Shown here: positions 33,933 to 41,754 of the stretch, piece after piece
How positions within the stretch are numbered: position 1 is the stretch's first letter
Layout: each line of letters starts with the position of its first letter
Source of the DNA: Nocardia colli
GTDB taxonomy: Bacteria; Actinomycetota; Actinomycetes; Mycobacteriales; Mycobacteriaceae
Direction: 5' to 3'
NCBI RefSeq assembly: GCF_008704205.1
Contig: NZ_VXLC01000016.1
Location: forward strand, 62,001-126,000
DNA length: 64,000 nucleotides
Notes under the pieces: generated by a model
What the model was told of the DNA's origin: nothing
Seen by the model: only the letters and a program-made list of their open reading frames with translations
The model's database searches: none
Made by a program: the position numbers and the translations under genes

Positions 33933-34376
33933 TCAGCTGACGTGCAGTGACTCGGCTTGCTTCTTGACGCCCGCGGTCATGCCTGCGAACCCGTGCTGAA
34001 GGTGCTTGCCGAGCAGGGCAACCACCACGGGCCGTAGCCAGCCGTCGAGTTCGAAGTGGGACTCGTAGCGGGTGCGGTCGTCGCCGAGTGGGGTGAGGGT
34101 GTGCGAGCGCAGGCTGTGCAGGGTGCCGAGGGGGACCGGCTTCATCGAATAGCTCAGTTCGTGGCCCGGGGTGTGCGAGCGGATGAATTCGCGTTGGCGG
34201 CGGGGGCGCGGGCCGAGGTTGACGACCATGTCGATCGGCTCGCCGGGGACCAGTGAGCTGCGGCATTCGCTGACGAAGGGGTTCCACTCGCCGTAGCGGG
34301 GGAAGTCGGTGATCACCTGCCAGACCAGGTCGGCAGGTGCGTCGATGTCCACGGTGGCGTCGATGACAAAGGCCAT
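33933..34376 (-). CDS. SRPBCC (START/polyketide-cyclase-like) ligand-binding protein
   Basis: 147-residue helix-grip protein: N-terminal strand FVIDATVDIDAPADLVWQVITDFPRYGEWNPFVSE is the standard SRPBCC opening, and the long C-terminal helix (LGKHLQHGFAGMTAGVKKQAE) closes the hydrophobic cavity. Start is the ATG at 34376, with an in-frame TTG two codons earlier. A KstR-type palindrome ends eight bases before the ATG, on the 5' side. That suggests a sterol or lipid binding role if the site is real. It has no partner gene in its direction apart from the upstream hydrolase gene that ends at 34411. Confidence 0.87.
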   Translation of the reverse strand: MAFVIDATVDIDAPADLVWQVITDFPRYGEWNPFVSECRSSLVPGEPIDMVVNLGPRPRRQREFIRSHTPGHELSYSMKPVPLGTLHSLRSHTLTPLGDDRTRYESHFELDGWLRPVVVALLGKHLQHGFAGMTAGVKKQAESLHVS

Positions 34377-34383
34377 GGGCAAT

Positions 34384-34397
34384 TAGAACATGTTCTA
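34384..34397. promoter_or_regulatory. KstR-type palindrome
   Basis: TAGAACATGTTCTA is a perfect 14-bp palindrome that fits the KstR consensus TnnAACnnGTTnnA, the repressor motif of the cholesterol-degradation regulon in mycolic actinobacteria. It lies immediately 5' of the SRPBCC start. A 14-bp perfect palindrome can arise by chance, but its position supports function. Confidence 0.65.
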
Positions 34398-34410
34398 TGT
34401 GGAGCCGCGG

Positions 34411-35874
34411 TCAGCACGTGCCCAGCGCGGTGCCCTGGTCGGTGCCGTAGCGGTGGCCGTGACCCGCGGGCGCGTTCAGGGCGGCGAGCAGGTCGGCGGT
34501 TGTCTGCACGAAGCTGAGCACCGGAAGCCATTGGGGCCGTGGCGCGTCCAGCCGGGTGCCGGTCAGGTCGGGTGCCCGCCACAGCAGGGCGGGGGACCAG
34601 TGCACCACCGGGTCGGAGCTGTTGGCCAGCACGGTCGCGCCGGCGTGATGCACCTGACCGGCGGGCGGCCCGGCCCAGAGGGCGGCGCAGGTGCGGCGAT
34701 CCTGGTCCGCGTCGTCGGCGAAGACCGAGCTGCCGCCGATCGCGCCCAGGCTCTGTCCGTAGAGGTAGAGCTCGGGCTTGTGGTCGAGGGTGCGGATCCG
34801 GTTCTCGACGGCGGTGAACAGCGCACGGGCGGAGTCGACGGCCTGATCCCGGCCGAAGACGAAGGTCACCCAGCTCGGCGCGTAGGAGTACTGCAAGCCG
34901 ACCAGGCTGACGTCGCCGCCGAACCGCTGATCGAACCCACGCACAGCGTTGCTGTCGATCCACCCCGAACCGGTCGGCACCATCACCACGAGGTTCGACC
35001 GCTCGAAGGCGCCGGAGCGTTCCAGCTCCCGAACGGCCAGCGCGACCCGGGATTCCAGATCGGGCGCCGAGTCCACGCCGACGTAGACCCGGGCCGGTCC
35101 CGCACCGCTGACGAACTTGCGCCCCTCCGCGCCGAGCGAGGACCAGCTCACCGCCGACTCCGCACTGCCCGACACGGCCTCCGAGACCGGTTGCACCAGA
35201 GCCGGATCCAGCGTCGCATTGGCACCGGCATAGGTCGCCTGCCGCCACCCGACCACCGCGGGCGCGGCGACCAGGTACAGAAATCCCGACACCGCCACGG
35301 CCAGCGAAACCCCACGCGCCCAGCCCAACTTACGCAGCATCCAGCCCACCCCGCGGGTGATCCCCACGAGCACACCGACGATCAGCACCGTTTCGATCAG
35401 CCAGCGCGGCCAATAGCCGGCCCCGATCGGAGCCGTGCTCATCGCCGCCCGCACCGTGTTCTGCCAATGCCCGGCCAGCGCGGCCGCCCCGGCGATCAGC
35501 GCCGCCATCGCGCCCAGCAACGGCAGGCGAACCCGCGGCAGCCGCCGATTGATGTCGAAACCCCAGCGCCGCACCACGAATCGAACAACCCCCGCGGCCC
35601 CCAGCGCGAGCGCCACCAGCAATCCGGTCAGAATTGCCTGCGCCCCCGGTGTCCGCGGCAGCAGTCCCGGCGACAAAGACGCCAGCGTGCCGACCCCGAT
35701 CGCCAGCGTCGTTCCGATGCGCGGCCGCGAGAGACGTTGCACTGCGGCCGATGCCACGACACCGAGCTGTCCCCAGCGAGTTGAGTTCTCCCGCAACGGA
35801 GTCCGTGATCGTAGATCGTCGAACCCGAACCCGCCGGCCTCGATCCGGCCTGCTCTCGGCAATGTGCTCGTCAT
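34411..35874 (-). CDS. Multi-pass membrane Abhydrolase_9-type hydrolase
   Basis: 487-residue protein with an N-terminal membrane region of about five segments (Abhydrolase_9_N-like: LAIGVGTLASLSPGLL, AILTGLLVALALGAAGVV, LLGAMAALIAGAAALAG, ETVLIVGVLVGI, LAVAVSGFLYLVAAPAVV). A C-terminal alpha/beta-hydrolase-like domain has the nucleophile elbow YGQSLG (Ser375) and a DP...VVHW segment. It is translationally coupled to the phospholipase A2 gene upstream by an ATGA overlap. The pair may act on membrane or surface lipids; the substrate is not known. Confidence 0.85.
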   Translation of the reverse strand: MTSTLPRAGRIEAGGFGFDDLRSRTPLRENSTRWGQLGVVASAAVQRLSRPRIGTTLAIGVGTLASLSPGLLPRTPGAQAILTGLLVALALGAAGVVRFVVRRWGFDINRRLPRVRLPLLGAMAALIAGAAALAGHWQNTVRAAMSTAPIGAGYWPRWLIETVLIVGVLVGITRGVGWMLRKLGWARGVSLAVAVSGFLYLVAAPAVVGWRQATYAGANATLDPALVQPVSEAVSGSAESAVSWSSLGAEGRKFVSGAGPARVYVGVDSAPDLESRVALAVRELERSGAFERSNLVVMVPTGSGWIDSNAVRGFDQRFGGDVSLVGLQYSYAPSWVTFVFGRDQAVDSARALFTAVENRIRTLDHKPELYLYGQSLGAIGGSSVFADDADQDRRTCAALWAGPPAGQVHHAGATVLANSSDPVVHWSPALLWRAPDLTGTRLDAPRPQWLPVLSFVQTTADLLAALNAPAGHGHRYGTDQGTALGTC

Positions 35875-36671
35875 CGCGCAACCCCCAGTACCCCAGTCGA
35901 ATTCACCAGCGCCGAGCCGGCGACCGGCTGAACGCGCTTCCTGTTCCGTACCGTCAGCACCGCACCGAGCCCGGCCAGCCCCGCACCGAGCACCCCGAGC
36001 AGCTTCCAGCTGGTCGACGAATCCGCCTCGGCCACACCGAAGCCCGACTCGACGACCGGCGCCCCGTAACCCTGCCGCCGCGAATTCAGGTCGACGAACG
36101 TGCTCGCGATGGCGGCCATGGCATTGCACCGGGCCCGGGAGAACGGATCGACCCGGCTGTCGCACGATTCGTGCATGTGCCGATCGAGGGTGCTGTCCAG
36201 CGCCTGCCGCGCCCACGGTCCGAGCGGCTCGCCGCGCTGCTCGGCGTAGCGCAGCAGGTCGTAGCCCAGGTCGTGCGCCTTGCACGCGGTCTCGAACTCG
36301 ACCGGCAGCGTCACCGGCGACGAGCAGTCACCCTGCGGATTCACCACCAAGCCGTCCAGGGTGCTCGGCCGGTAACCGAACTGCGCGGCGAAGTCGTCCG
36401 GGATGGCGGCCAGCGACCCGGGTCCGCCCGAGGTCAGCTCGGTGACGGCCGCGCCGGCCATGGCGCTCTCGATCGGAGCGGGCGCGCTCGCGGCCGCGGC
36501 GTGCGGCGCGGGCGCCAGGAAGACGGTGGCCGCCATGGTGGTCAGTGCCGCCGCGGTCAGCGCGGCGGCCCGCCGGGTCCCGGAACCGGTTGCGGCGGAA
36601 GCAGAAACGGAGGCGCCTGCGGCCTGTGCGGACCGCGCCGCCGCGGGTCCTGCGTTGGTCGGTGTGCTCAT
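35871..36671 (-). CDS. Prokaryotic phospholipase A2-type secreted or anchored protein
   Basis: 266 residues. A long N-terminal region with signal-peptide-like core ALTAAALTTMAATVFLAPAP (about 38-56) precedes a phospholipase A2 domain. Its calcium-independent-style active-site helix is TACKAHDLGYDLLRY with the His133-Asp134 pair and conserved cysteines at 116, 130, 170 and 182. A C-terminal membrane segment WKLLGVLGAGLAGLGAVLTV (223-241) followed by RNRKR then anchors it, facing outward. It overlaps the Abhydrolase_9 gene (ATGA). Known prokaryotic PLA2 proteins cleave the sn-2 acyl chain of phospholipids, so this pair is a candidate envelope-lipid remodelling unit. Confidence 0.85.
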   Translation of the reverse strand: MSTPTNAGPAAARSAQAAGASVSASAATGSGTRRAAALTAAALTTMAATVFLAPAPHAAAASAPAPIESAMAGAAVTELTSGGPGSLAAIPDDFAAQFGYRPSTLDGLVVNPQGDCSSPVTLPVEFETACKAHDLGYDLLRYAEQRGEPLGPWARQALDSTLDRHMHESCDSRVDPFSRARCNAMAAIASTFVDLNSRRQGYGAPVVESGFGVAEADSSTSWKLLGVLGAGLAGLGAVLTVRNRKRVQPVAGSALVNSTGVLGVAR

Positions 36672-36815
36672 GATCTAGACGCTAGGAATCCGCCCCGCTC
36701 ACGGGCCTCACGCCGGGGACCGGTTTCGGTGCCCACGCCGCCGGGGGAGCCCGGTCACGGCCTCGCACCTGAGTACGGGGTACGAAATCACCCAGGGGTA
36801 TGACGTGGCAGCACG

Positions 36816-36828
36816 CTAGACTTTCTAG
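36816..36828. promoter_or_regulatory. Promoter region with CTAGA palindrome upstream of the first histidine kinase
   Basis: CTAGA-CTT-TCTAG overlaps a -10-like TAGACT (36817-36822) ten bases before the histidine-kinase ATG at 36839. It lies in the 167-bp divergent gap between the phospholipase gene and the two-component operon. Confidence 0.45.
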
Positions 36829-36838
36829 GGTCGTAGGT

Positions 36839-38044
36839 ATGAAGCAGCGAAGCCGTGCCCTGAGAAAGCGGATGAACGGGCGGATGTGGTTCGACGCGTT
36901 GACGGTGACGGTCGCCCTCATCTTCTTCACGGTGGCGTGGCCGACGCTGCACCTCACCCACGTGGTGCCGGGCGCGGTGCAGCCGTTCATCGCCGCGCTC
37001 GCCGCGTTCCCGGTCCTGCTGGTGCGGATCAATCCGGCGCTCGGCTGGGCGATCTCGGCCGGTTCCGGGCTGCTGATCTCGCTGGCGATCGCGCATCAGC
37101 CGAACAACGACATGCCGATGCAGGTCGTGCACATCCTGTCGCTGTTCGTGCTGTTGCTCGCGGTTGCGGTCCGGGGAACGGTGCCGATCATCGGCGTCGC
37201 CTGGGTCGCGACCTCGCTGCTGCTGGGCACCACGATGGTGAGCGAGGGCGCGAGCTCGGTGTGGGGCTGGCCGATCGCGCTCGGCGCGGTGGTGCTGTTC
37301 GGCCTGCTGGTGCGCTGGCTGGTGCAGTCGCGCAAGCAGTTGGTGCAGCAGGAAGAGGTGACCGAGGTCGAGCGGGCCCGCCGGGCGATTCTCGAGGAGA
37401 AGGCCCGCATCGCCCGCGACCTGCACGACGTGGTCGCGCATCACATGTCGCTGGTGGTGGTGCAGGCGCAGACCGCGCCCTACCGGGTGGAGGGCGTAAC
37501 CCCCGCCGCCCGTGCGGAATTCGAGTCCATCGGCGCGACCGCCCGCGAAGCGCTCAACGAGATCCGCGGCATGCTCGGCGTGCTGCGCAGCGACGGTCAA
37601 GCACCCGAGCACGCGCCGCAACCCAAGGCCGTCGACGTGCCGACCCTGTTCGAGGGCGCGCTGCGCGCGGGTGTGCGGATCGCGTGGACGATCGACGGCC
37701 AGCTGGAGACCGTGCCCGACGCCGTGGGCCTGGCGCTGTTCCGGATCACCCAGGAGTCGCTGTCGAATGCGTCACGGCACGCGCCGGAGGCGCCGATCCA
37801 GGTGCAGCTGCGGGTCGGGCCGATCGTGGAGCTCATCGTCCGCAACGACGCCACCGCCACGGTCGCGCGTCCGGTCGGCAACGGCGGGCACGGCATCGCG
37901 GGCATGCAGGCCAGGGCGCTGGCCGTCGGCGGCGATCTGACCGCGGGCCCGAGCGCCGACGGCGGCTTCGAGGTGCACGCGCGGATTCCGCTGAGCCAGT
38001 CGATGACGCTTGACCCGGCGCTGCTGGGTCAAGCCGGTAACTGA
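36839..38044 (+). CDS. Two-component sensor histidine kinase (NarL-type partner)
   Basis: 401-residue HisKA_3 kinase. Five or so membrane segments fill residues 20-160 with almost no external loop, so it senses the membrane or an intramembrane cue. The phosphoacceptor is in ARIARDLHDVVAHHMS (His196) and the HATPase_c domain shows LALFRITQESLSNASRHAP, ELIVRND and GHGIAGMQARA. The start ATG at 36839 is favoured; an upstream start would cross the promoter. It is followed after 42 bases by its response regulator. It resembles the LiaS/DesK-like actinobacterial family. Confidence 0.92.
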   Translation: MKQRSRALRKRMNGRMWFDALTVTVALIFFTVAWPTLHLTHVVPGAVQPFIAALAAFPVLLVRINPALGWAISAGSGLLISLAIAHQPNNDMPMQVVHILSLFVLLLAVAVRGTVPIIGVAWVATSLLLGTTMVSEGASSVWGWPIALGAVVLFGLLVRWLVQSRKQLVQQEEVTEVERARRAILEEKARIARDLHDVVAHHMSLVVVQAQTAPYRVEGVTPAARAEFESIGATAREALNEIRGMLGVLRSDGQAPEHAPQPKAVDVPTLFEGALRAGVRIAWTIDGQLETVPDAVGLALFRITQESLSNASRHAPEAPIQVQLRVGPIVELIVRNDATATVARPVGNGGHGIAGMQARALAVGGDLTAGPSADGGFEVHARIPLSQSMTLDPALLGQAGN

Positions 38045-38086
38045 GCCGTCTCGCTGATCCGGCGCATGCCCCCTTAGGGTAGGTCC

Positions 38087-38752
38087 GTGGCAATAACCGT
38101 GTTGATCGCTGATGACCAGGCGATGGTGCGGCAGGGCTTCGGCGCCCTGCTCGCCGCCCAGCCCGACATCAGCGTGGTGGGGGACGCGCCGGACGGCAAG
38201 GCCGCGGTGGCCGAGGCCAAGCGGCTGCGTCCGGACGTGGTCCTGATGGACGTGCGGATGCCGGAGATGAACGGACTCGACGCGGCGCGGCTCATCCTGG
38301 CCGCCGGGTTCGACCCGCCGGTGCGGGTGCTCATGCTCACCACGTTCGACATCGACGATTACGTGTACGAGGCGCTGAGCCTGGGCGCGAGCGGCTTCCT
38401 GCTCAAGGACGCGCCCGCCGAGGAACTGGTGCGCGCGGTCCGCGTGGTCGCCGACGGGCAGGCCCTGCTCGCCCCGACGGTCACCCGGCGGCTCATCGCC
38501 GACGTCACCCGCCGCCGCTCCGCCGCCCGGGCCAAGCCCGCGCCCGCGCTGGCCACGCTGACGCCGCGCGAGCGCGAGGTGCTGGAGCTGATCGCGAAGG
38601 GCATGTCCAACACCGAGATCGCGGAATCGCTGTTCGTCGCCGAGCAGACCGTGAAAACGCATGTCTCCAAGGTCTTTTCGAAGCTGAATCTGCGGGACCG
38701 CGCGCAGGCCGTGGTGCTGGCCTACGAATCCGGGCTGGTCACGCCGGGCTGA
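38087..38752 (+). CDS. NarL/LuxR-family response regulator
   Basis: 221-residue response regulator. The receiver domain (1-125) has the acidic pair ADD, phosphoacceptor Asp55 in VVLMDVRMPEMNG, Thr in LTTFD, and Lys in LLKDAPAEEL. A LuxR-type HTH (about 155-215) carries LTPREREVLELIAKGMSNTEIAESLFVAEQTVKTHVSKV in sections. GTG start. It is paired with the preceding histidine kinase and convergent with the beta-lactamase-fold lipoprotein gene, which is seven bases from its stop. Confidence 0.94.
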   Translation: MAITVLIADDQAMVRQGFGALLAAQPDISVVGDAPDGKAAVAEAKRLRPDVVLMDVRMPEMNGLDAARLILAAGFDPPVRVLMLTTFDIDDYVYEALSLGASGFLLKDAPAEELVRAVRVVADGQALLAPTVTRRLIADVTRRRSAARAKPAPALATLTPREREVLELIAKGMSNTEIAESLFVAEQTVKTHVSKVFSKLNLRDRAQAVVLAYESGLVTPG

Positions 38753-38759
38753 AATCCGG

Positions 38760-39662
38760 TCAGTGCGTGCAGGTTCCGCCGCGCAGCTCGCCGAGGTGGC
38801 GGCCGAGCAGCACGGACATCCGGGTCAGGATGGCGGTGGCGTCGTCGTAGGTGCCCGAATCGGCCTGCGCCGCAAGGGCCACGGCGACCATCCCGGACTG
38901 GGTCGGCACCACGCCGAACTGGCGGACCGTGTAGATGCCGGTGTCGTCGTCCGGTCCCCAGCCGCCCTTGAACGCGGAGCCCGCCAACGTGCCCAGGCCC
39001 CAGGACTGATCGGGCGTGATCTCCGACATCAGCTCGGTCACCTTGAAAGTCTGTGGCAGGCAAGGCAGCCGGGAGGCGAAGCGCACCTGGTTGGCCAGCG
39101 TCCATTCGGTCTGCCCGAAAGCCGTGTAGTCCAACTTGGTTCGCGGCCCGGCCACACCCGTGGTGGAGTCGCCGCCCTCGTCGAGCACGTCCTGCACCGC
39201 CTGCGCGGCCTCCAGGCCGTCGCCGAGCGACTGCCAGAGTTCTTCGGCCGCATCGTTGTCCGAGACCGTGATCGCGGCCTCGGCGTCCTCGAAGATGCTG
39301 GTGTCCGGATCGTGCCGCAGCGCCGCGATGGCCAGCGGGACCTTGATCGTGGACCAGGCGATGCCGCTGGTCCAATCGCCGAAGATGGTCATCCGGCCGC
39401 CGCCGACCGGCATGATCGCCAGGCCGACCTGGCCGGCCAGGGTCGGTTGCAGCTGGGTGAAGTCGGCGGCCAGCGAGTCGGGGATGGACACCGACAGGCC
39501 GGGCCGGAACGATCCGGCGGTGTCGACGATGACCGCGGGCCGATCGGACTTGTCGTGGTCACCGGGGAGCAGGGCGCACGAGGTCAGGCCGAGCAATGCG
39601 ACCAGGGCCGTGCCGCGCAGCACACCGCGCAACCCAGATCCTGTTCCCGTCGACTTCACCAC
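38760..39662 (-). CDS. Class A beta-lactamase-fold serine-hydrolase lipoprotein, copy 1
   Basis: 300-residue lipoprotein: signal peptide ending LGLTSC (Cys29). The three signature motifs of class A serine enzymes are in order: STIK (Ser104, Lys107), SDN (134-136) and KGG (232-234). The omega-loop general base (ExxxN) is not visible; in its place is RTKLDYTAFGQTEW. This points to a penicillin-binding or slowly turning-over hydrolase, not an efficient beta-lactamase. The start has GGGGAGG upstream. It shares about half its residues with the protein encoded at 50113, which lies next to two other Ser/Thr kinases. The neighbour here is also a kinase, divergent. Confidence 0.88.
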   Translation of the reverse strand: MVKSTGTGSGLRGVLRGTALVALLGLTSCALLPGDHDKSDRPAVIVDTAGSFRPGLSVSIPDSLAADFTQLQPTLAGQVGLAIMPVGGGRMTIFGDWTSGIAWSTIKVPLAIAALRHDPDTSIFEDAEAAITVSDNDAAEELWQSLGDGLEAAQAVQDVLDEGGDSTTGVAGPRTKLDYTAFGQTEWTLANQVRFASRLPCLPQTFKVTELMSEITPDQSWGLGTLAGSAFKGGWGPDDDTGIYTVRQFGVVPTQSGMVAVALAAQADSGTYDDATAILTRMSVLLGRHLGELRGGTCTH

Positions 39663-39717
39663 GCGTCCTCCCCACCACCATTGTGCGTGTCATCGCTGTC
39701 AGTCGGCGGTGCAAAAT

Positions 39718-39795
39718 TTAGCTCATCGGGTCGACCCGATCGGCAACCGGGCGTAAGACGATTATGAACACGCCGTGCTTCGTTGACGTGACCAT
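39718..39795 (-). CDS. Possible 25-residue leader peptide
   Basis: A small frame begins at the ATG at 39795 with a strong GGAGGAG seven bases upstream and ends in TAA, 56 bases before the lipoprotein start. The peptide begins MVTSTKHGVFIIVLRP and ends VDPMS. It has no similarity I can name. The strong ribosome site and its place in the leader of the beta-lactamase-fold gene suggest a translated leader, but expression is unproven. Confidence 0.3.
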   Translation of the reverse strand: MVTSTKHGVFIIVLRPVADRVDPMS

Positions 39796-39932
39796 GATGT
39801 CTCCTCCATAGTTTCACCGATCTTCCCTGAGAATTCGAAACCGCGTGGCCACGGGGTTACCGGCTATGCTCCAAGCTCTGTATGACGCGCTCGGACGTGA
39901 CATCCGGGGGCCGCGGTTGACCTGAAGGGAAT

Positions 39933-41744
39933 GTGTTGCTGACCAGCGGTGCGGTTTTCGCCGGATTCACCATCGAGAAGCTGCTCGGTCAGGGTGGCAT
40001 GGGTTCGGTCTATCTGGCGCGACATCCCAGGCTGCCCCGGCAGACCGCGCTGAAGCTGCTCAACCGCGAGCTGTTCACCGATACCGAGGTGCGGGCGCGG
40101 TTCGAGCGGGAGGCCGATCTGGCCGCGCAACTCGATCACCCGAACATCGTCGCGGTCTACGACCGCGGCACCGAGGACGACCAGCTGTGGATCTCCATGC
40201 AGTACGTCGACGGGGTGGACGCGGCCACGGTGAACCCGCACAACCTGCCGCCGGAGCGCGCGGTGCAGATCATCGAAGGCGTCGCCGGGGCACTGGATTA
40301 CGCGCACGGCATGGGCGTGCTGCACCGGGATGTGAAGCCCGCCAACATCATGCTGGCCCGGTCCAGCGGCGGGCACAAGGAGCGGGTGTTCCTCACCGAC
40401 TTCGGCATCGCCCGGCTGCGTGAGGATTCCACGCACCTGACCCAGACCGGCATGTTCACCGCGACGCTGGCCTATGCCTCGCCGGAGCAGATGACCGGCG
40501 CGCATCTGGATCACCGGTCCGACCAGTACTCGCTGGCGTGCGCGCTGTATTGGCTGCTGACCGGGATCGCGCCGTTCGACGCGCCCGCCCCGGCCGACAT
40601 CATCCGCGGGCACTTACAGTTGCCGCCGCCGTCGGCGGCGGCTCGTCGAGCGGGTCTGCCGCCCGCATTGGACCTGGTCATCTCGGTGGCGATGGCGAAA
40701 CGGCCGGACCAGCGGTTCGAGACCTGCCTCGACTTCGCCGCTGCCGCCCGGCAAGCGCTTTCCGGCACCGCGCCGTCGCTGCCCGCGCCGCCGTACACCG
40801 CGCCGCCCGCCCCGACCGTGCTCGCGCAGCCGCCGAGTCAGGCGCAGTATCCGGCGTCGCCGCCCTCGTACGCCACGGCCGCCCCGACCTACGTGCCGAC
40901 GCAGTACCCGTCGAACCAGGTTGCCGGACAGCAGTTCCCGGCCTATTCGGCGCCACCGCAGAATTCCGTTGCCGGCCAGTCGTTCCCGCAGGGCAACGGC
41001 GGATACCCGCCCAATTCCGGTGCCGTCCAGGCCTTCCCGCCGATGGGTTACGGCCCGGCGAATCCGGGTTACCCGCCGCAGGCCCGCCGCTCGAACACCG
41101 GCCTGATCGTGGTGATCGTGCTTATTGTCGTGGTCGTGCTGGTCGTGGCCGGCGTCGTGATCGCGAATCTGAACAAGTCGGATCCGTCGTCCCCGCTCGA
41201 CTTCGGCAAGACTCCGGCCTCGGATACCGCCGCGGACCCGACGACCGTGGCCAAGGCCTTCCCGAAGATCCTGCCGCAGGGCGTGGACACCCAGTTCGGC
41301 ATCGGCAGCGGCAAGGGCTATCACGACAAGACCTGCTTCCTGGACACCGCCAAGGCGGGCGACAAGGTCTCCAGCGACGACGACGTGCCCGACTTCCCGA
41401 AGTGGGCGACCGGCTGGAACTGCTGGGGCGTGCCGATCAACGAACCCGACTACATCGTGGTCGCGTTCAAGACGCCGGACGACGCCAAGGCGGCCGTGCG
41501 CGACCTGCCGTCCAACACCAAGTCGACCGAACGCAACGGCGGCAAGTCCTACACCACCTACCGGTGGCAGAAGTCCGGCAGCGGCTTCCCGGATGGGTTC
41601 CTCGTGGTCAGTTTCGAAGCCGATCCGGCGCGGTCGAGCTACCTGCTGTTCGCCAAGGTGACGCTCACCGACAGCCAACCGGACTCCGGCTTCGGCCTGA
41701 CCCAGTCGAAGTTCAAGGGGTGGTTCGCCGACTTGCCGCTGTAG
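39933..41744 (+). CDS. Transmembrane Ser/Thr protein kinase 1
   Basis: 603-residue eukaryotic-type (PknB-like) kinase. Kinase domain 10-275 has GQGGMGSVY (19-27), catalytic Lys41, HRDVKPAN (131-138) and DFG (156-158). A Pro/Ala/Tyr/Gln-rich linker (about 280-385) follows, then a single membrane segment LIVVIVLIVVVVLVVAGVVIANL (about 389-412) and an external domain of about 190 residues with two cysteines (KTCFLD, WNCWGVP) and no PASTA repeats. GTG start. It is divergent from the beta-lactamase-fold lipoprotein gene. Its sensor domain differs from that of the two kinases at 47.6 and 51.1 kb. Confidence 0.93.
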   Translation: MLLTSGAVFAGFTIEKLLGQGGMGSVYLARHPRLPRQTALKLLNRELFTDTEVRARFEREADLAAQLDHPNIVAVYDRGTEDDQLWISMQYVDGVDAATVNPHNLPPERAVQIIEGVAGALDYAHGMGVLHRDVKPANIMLARSSGGHKERVFLTDFGIARLREDSTHLTQTGMFTATLAYASPEQMTGAHLDHRSDQYSLACALYWLLTGIAPFDAPAPADIIRGHLQLPPPSAAARRAGLPPALDLVISVAMAKRPDQRFETCLDFAAAARQALSGTAPSLPAPPYTAPPAPTVLAQPPSQAQYPASPPSYATAAPTYVPTQYPSNQVAGQQFPAYSAPPQNSVAGQSFPQGNGGYPPNSGAVQAFPPMGYGPANPGYPPQARRSNTGLIVVIVLIVVVVLVVAGVVIANLNKSDPSSPLDFGKTPASDTAADPTTVAKAFPKILPQGVDTQFGIGSGKGYHDKTCFLDTAKAGDKVSSDDDVPDFPKWATGWNCWGVPINEPDYIVVAFKTPDDAKAAVRDLPSNTKSTERNGGKSYTTYRWQKSGSGFPDGFLVVSFEADPARSSYLLFAKVTLTDSQPDSGFGLTQSKFKGWFADLPL

Positions 41745-41754
41745 CCGACGGGAT

